A stretch of 64,000 nucleotides of DNA. Source: CBDBBY01 sp965203795. GTDB lineage: Bacteria; Pseudomonadota; Alphaproteobacteria; Rhodobacterales; Rhodobacteraceae. The stretch's first letter is position 1; every line of letters begins with the position of its first letter. The position numbers and the translations under genes are program-made. The notes under the pieces are model-generated. The model did no database searches, was not told the origin of the DNA, and saw only the letters and a list, made by a program, of their open reading frames with translations. The DNA lies in contig OZ241915.1 in the NCBI GenBank assembly GCA_965203795.1, forward strand, positions 496,001 through 560,000. The letters run 5' to 3'. Positions 62,304 through 64,000 of this stretch are shown here, in pieces.

Positions 62304-63446
62304 ATGACGCAATTCGCAAACATCCAGCCTGCCGGGATCAGCCGGCGGGGAATGCTGAAGATCGGCGCGGGCGGCGCGACGGCGGCGGCGCTCGGAGGCT
62401 CGCTCGGGCCGTCAATGGCGCTCGCGTCGGGAGCCGTGCGGTGGGTGTCGCCAAGGGGAACGATCGAGGTTCTCGACGACTATCCCTACTGGGTCGCGAA
62501 GGAGTTCGGCTATTTCGGCGACATTGAGACGTCGCTTGAGCCGGGGCCTTCGGACGCCACCGCGACCGTCAAGCTCGTGGACCAGGGCCAGGCCGACATG
62601 GGCTATCCGTCGCCCGGCGTGTTCTCGCTCGGCATCGCGCAGGGAATCCCGCTTGTATCCGTTTTCCACATGGGCGGCTCGGACGTGTTCGATTTCGCGT
62701 TCCGCAAGGGCGAGAGGCCCGATGCCGTCGCCGGGCTGGAGGGCAAGACGGTGCTGCTCGGCAGCGCCGGATGGCAGTCGATCTGCGATCCGATGCTCCA
62801 CGCCGCGGGGGTGGACATATCGACGATCAACTACGTCGCGGCCGGATGGCCGACCTGGGGCACCGCGCTCGCAGCGGGGCAGGGCGACGCCGCGCTCGCC
62901 TGGGCGGGACTGCGCGCCCAGTGGAAGGGCCAGGGCCTCGATTTCGACTACCTGATCGGCAAGGACTTCTCGCAGCTTCCGGCGAACAGCTTCGTGATTC
63001 GGAAGTCGGACTTCGACGACATGTCCATGCGCGGCCTCTACACGGACTACCTGCGCGGCTGGGCGATGGGCCTTGAGTTCGGCAGGATGAACCCGAGAGC
63101 GGCGACCGCAATCGTCATGAACCAGTTCCCCGGCCTCGCATCGCAGATGACCCCCTCGGTCGCCACGGAGTCCATGATGCAGCTGGCGGACGTCTTCGCG
63201 GGCCGCTGGGACGAAAGGGGAATGTGGGGCTTCCACCTGGAATCGAGCTGGCAGCTGTTCTTCGACGCCGGAAAGGAGATCGGCCAGATCGAGGCCGACA
63301 TCGATTTGGCGTCCGTCATCAGCAACGACCTGGTGCCGGGAGCGAACGATTTCGACAGCGCCCGCGTGGAAGCGGACGCGTCCGGATTCGCGCTTTCGGC
63401 GGACTACGAGGCTGTGGACGTCGAAGCGATCAGGGCCGCCCTGTGA
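62304..63446 (+). CDS. ABC transporter substrate-binding protein (NMT1/THI5-like), Tat-type signal
   Basis: 380-residue periplasmic binding protein. The N-terminus SRRGMLKIGAGGATAAALGG has an Arg-Arg motif followed by a moderately hydrophobic stretch, which fits Tat export. NMT1/THI5-like fold: YPYWVAKEFGYFGDI, LVDQGQADMGYPSPGVFSLG, KTVLLGSAGWQSICDPML. The family binds aromatic or heterocyclic compounds, pyrimidines, sulfonates or nitrate; the ligand is open. ATG at 62304 with AGGGAGG upstream. Confidence 0.88.
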   Translation: MTQFANIQPAGISRRGMLKIGAGGATAAALGGSLGPSMALASGAVRWVSPRGTIEVLDDYPYWVAKEFGYFGDIETSLEPGPSDATATVKLVDQGQADMGYPSPGVFSLGIAQGIPLVSVFHMGGSDVFDFAFRKGERPDAVAGLEGKTVLLGSAGWQSICDPMLHAAGVDISTINYVAAGWPTWGTALAAGQGDAALAWAGLRAQWKGQGLDFDYLIGKDFSQLPANSFVIRKSDFDDMSMRGLYTDYLRGWAMGLEFGRMNPRAATAIVMNQFPGLASQMTPSVATESMMQLADVFAGRWDERGMWGFHLESSWQLFFDAGKEIGQIEADIDLASVISNDLVPGANDFDSARVEADASGFALSADYEAVDVEAIRAAL

Positions 63447-63497
63447 GCCGGGAGGGGGCGCCGCCGTCCGCGGCGCCCGCTTCGGCGGAAACCCGGA

Positions 63498-63832
63498 TGC
63501 TTGAATTCGACCATGTGGGCGCGGTCGTGACGGAGCCCCAGCCCGGCGAGAACTGGGTGGAGCAAAGCCGGTGCTGGGTGACCAATCCGCGCGATCATCC
63601 GGAAAGGATCGAATTCCTGCGGTTCCGCGAAGACTCGACGGTTCCGCAGGCCATTCGCGAAAACCCCCATGTGGCGTTCCGCGTGGACGAGATCGCGCCG
63701 CATTTGGAAGGGTGCGAAGTCCTGATGCCGCCGTTCGTGGTGGACGACTTCGTGGAGGTGGCCTTCATCCGCAAGCACGGAGCGGTTTTCGAATACATGC
63801 GGTATCTGAAGGACGGCTGGTTCGGAGAGTAG
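63498..63832 (+). CDS. VOC (glyoxalase/bleomycin-resistance fold) protein
   Basis: About 111 residues starting at MLEFDHVGAVVTEPQPGENW, the usual first strand of a VOC module. PHVAFRVDEIAPHLEGCEVL and AFIRKHGAVFEYMRYL match the second half, with conserved His/Glu positions that could bind metal. A GTG at 63443 overlapping the upstream stop would add 18 residues of low-complexity sequence, so ATG at 63498 is preferred. It belongs to the ABC operon and may act on the imported compound. Confidence 0.75.
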
Positions 63833-63865
63833 CGCAAGCGCTCGCGGCACAGGCTGGAGGCCCGA

Positions 63866-64000
63866 ATGGAGTGGAGATCGGCGTACGCCTACGCGTGGGA
63901 TCTGGCCGAGCGGGGCGTCCCGGAATCGGCCGCCGAGATCCGGGGACTCGGCTTGAATGCCGTCTCCATGGCCTGCAGCTACCATGCCGGAAAGTTCCTG
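63866..64000 (+). CDS. Hypothetical protein, 5' part only (runs off right edge)
   Basis: 45 codons from ATG at 63866, which has GGAGG five bases upstream. The sequence begins MEWRSAYAYAWDLAERGVPE and continues LGLNAVSMACSYHAGKFL, which resembles the first strand and helix of an uncharacterised TIM-barrel family. Same direction and close spacing place it in the ABC importer operon. Too short for a firm assignment. Confidence 0.6.
   Translation, partial: MEWRSAYAYAWDLAERGVPESAAEIRGLGLNAVSMACSYHAGKFL

Noticed and set aside
60002..62323. 773-codon open frame on the minus strand
   Set aside because: It runs opposite the ABC ATPase and permease genes and crosses the tmm start in another frame, with no family motif. 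Antisense shadow.

Overview
This is a GC-rich bacterial chromosome segment, most likely alphaproteobacterial. The GroEL sequence, the tripartite tricarboxylate transporters (TTT), the trimethylamine monooxygenase and the split transketolase all fit a marine or host-associated member of that class. No ribosomal RNA is present to settle the taxonomy. Intact operons alternate with stretches of decayed DNA, frameshifted genes and insertion sequences at several stages of decay, which suggests a genome undergoing IS expansion and gene loss.

Layout. 0-4.1 kb: a cas4-cas1 adaptation fusion running off the left edge, an IS481 remnant, glutaryl-CoA dehydrogenase and tRNA-Ser(GCT). 4.4-12.2 kb: an intact IS5-type element, a Fic protein, a HipBA module, an orphan LysR regulator, and a membrane-anchored coiled-coil protein with 186-bp internal repeats lying between two decayed IS5 copies. 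12.2-17 kb: a catabolic island (enolase-superfamily dehydratase, aldehyde dehydrogenase pseudogene, two-subunit transketolase) divergent from a GntR regulator. 17.2-23.1 kb: a large surface lipoprotein, a 5'-truncated TctA, a sulfatase and the formylglycine-generating enzyme that would activate it. 23.6-28 kb: a second HipBA whose hipA is broken by a 37-37-37 bp repeat insertion, an AAA ATPase and IS remnants. 28.1-31.7 kb: remains of a type III-B CRISPR locus, consisting of an intact CARF-HEPN-CARF-like effector followed by a cmr1 with two frameshifts and an internal stop.

32.4-34.9 kb: a sodium:solute symporter with its small subunit; the permease carries an EF-hand-like loop. 35.5-40.9 kb: an ISAs1 element, a conserved hypothetical gene, a second AAA ATPase and a metallophosphoesterase. 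41.1-45.7 kb: a compact TctC-TctB-TctA-AtuA-like-DUF4387 operon for uptake and processing of an organic acid. 45.8-51.3 kb: groESL with a perfect CIRCE operator and a terminator, a threonine/serine dehydratase and an NADP-type malic enzyme with a phosphotransacetylase-like tail. 51.9-57.7 kb: a defence island with two OLD-type systems facing each other, a split ATPase plus TOPRIM (DUF4276) pair and a Gabija-like GajA-GajB pair. 57.7-64 kb: an IS481 remnant, a trimethylamine monooxygenase and a divergent ABC importer operon with a VOC-fold protein and an incomplete gene at the right edge.

The main themes are (1) immunity modules at different stages of integrity (CRISPR adaptation, type III signalling, Gabija, OLD pair, two HipBA, Fic) and (2) import and breakdown of organic acids, sulfate esters and methylamines. 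The most unusual items are the three-part CARF-HEPN-CARF-like protein retained beside a dead cmr1, and the paired OLD-type systems.
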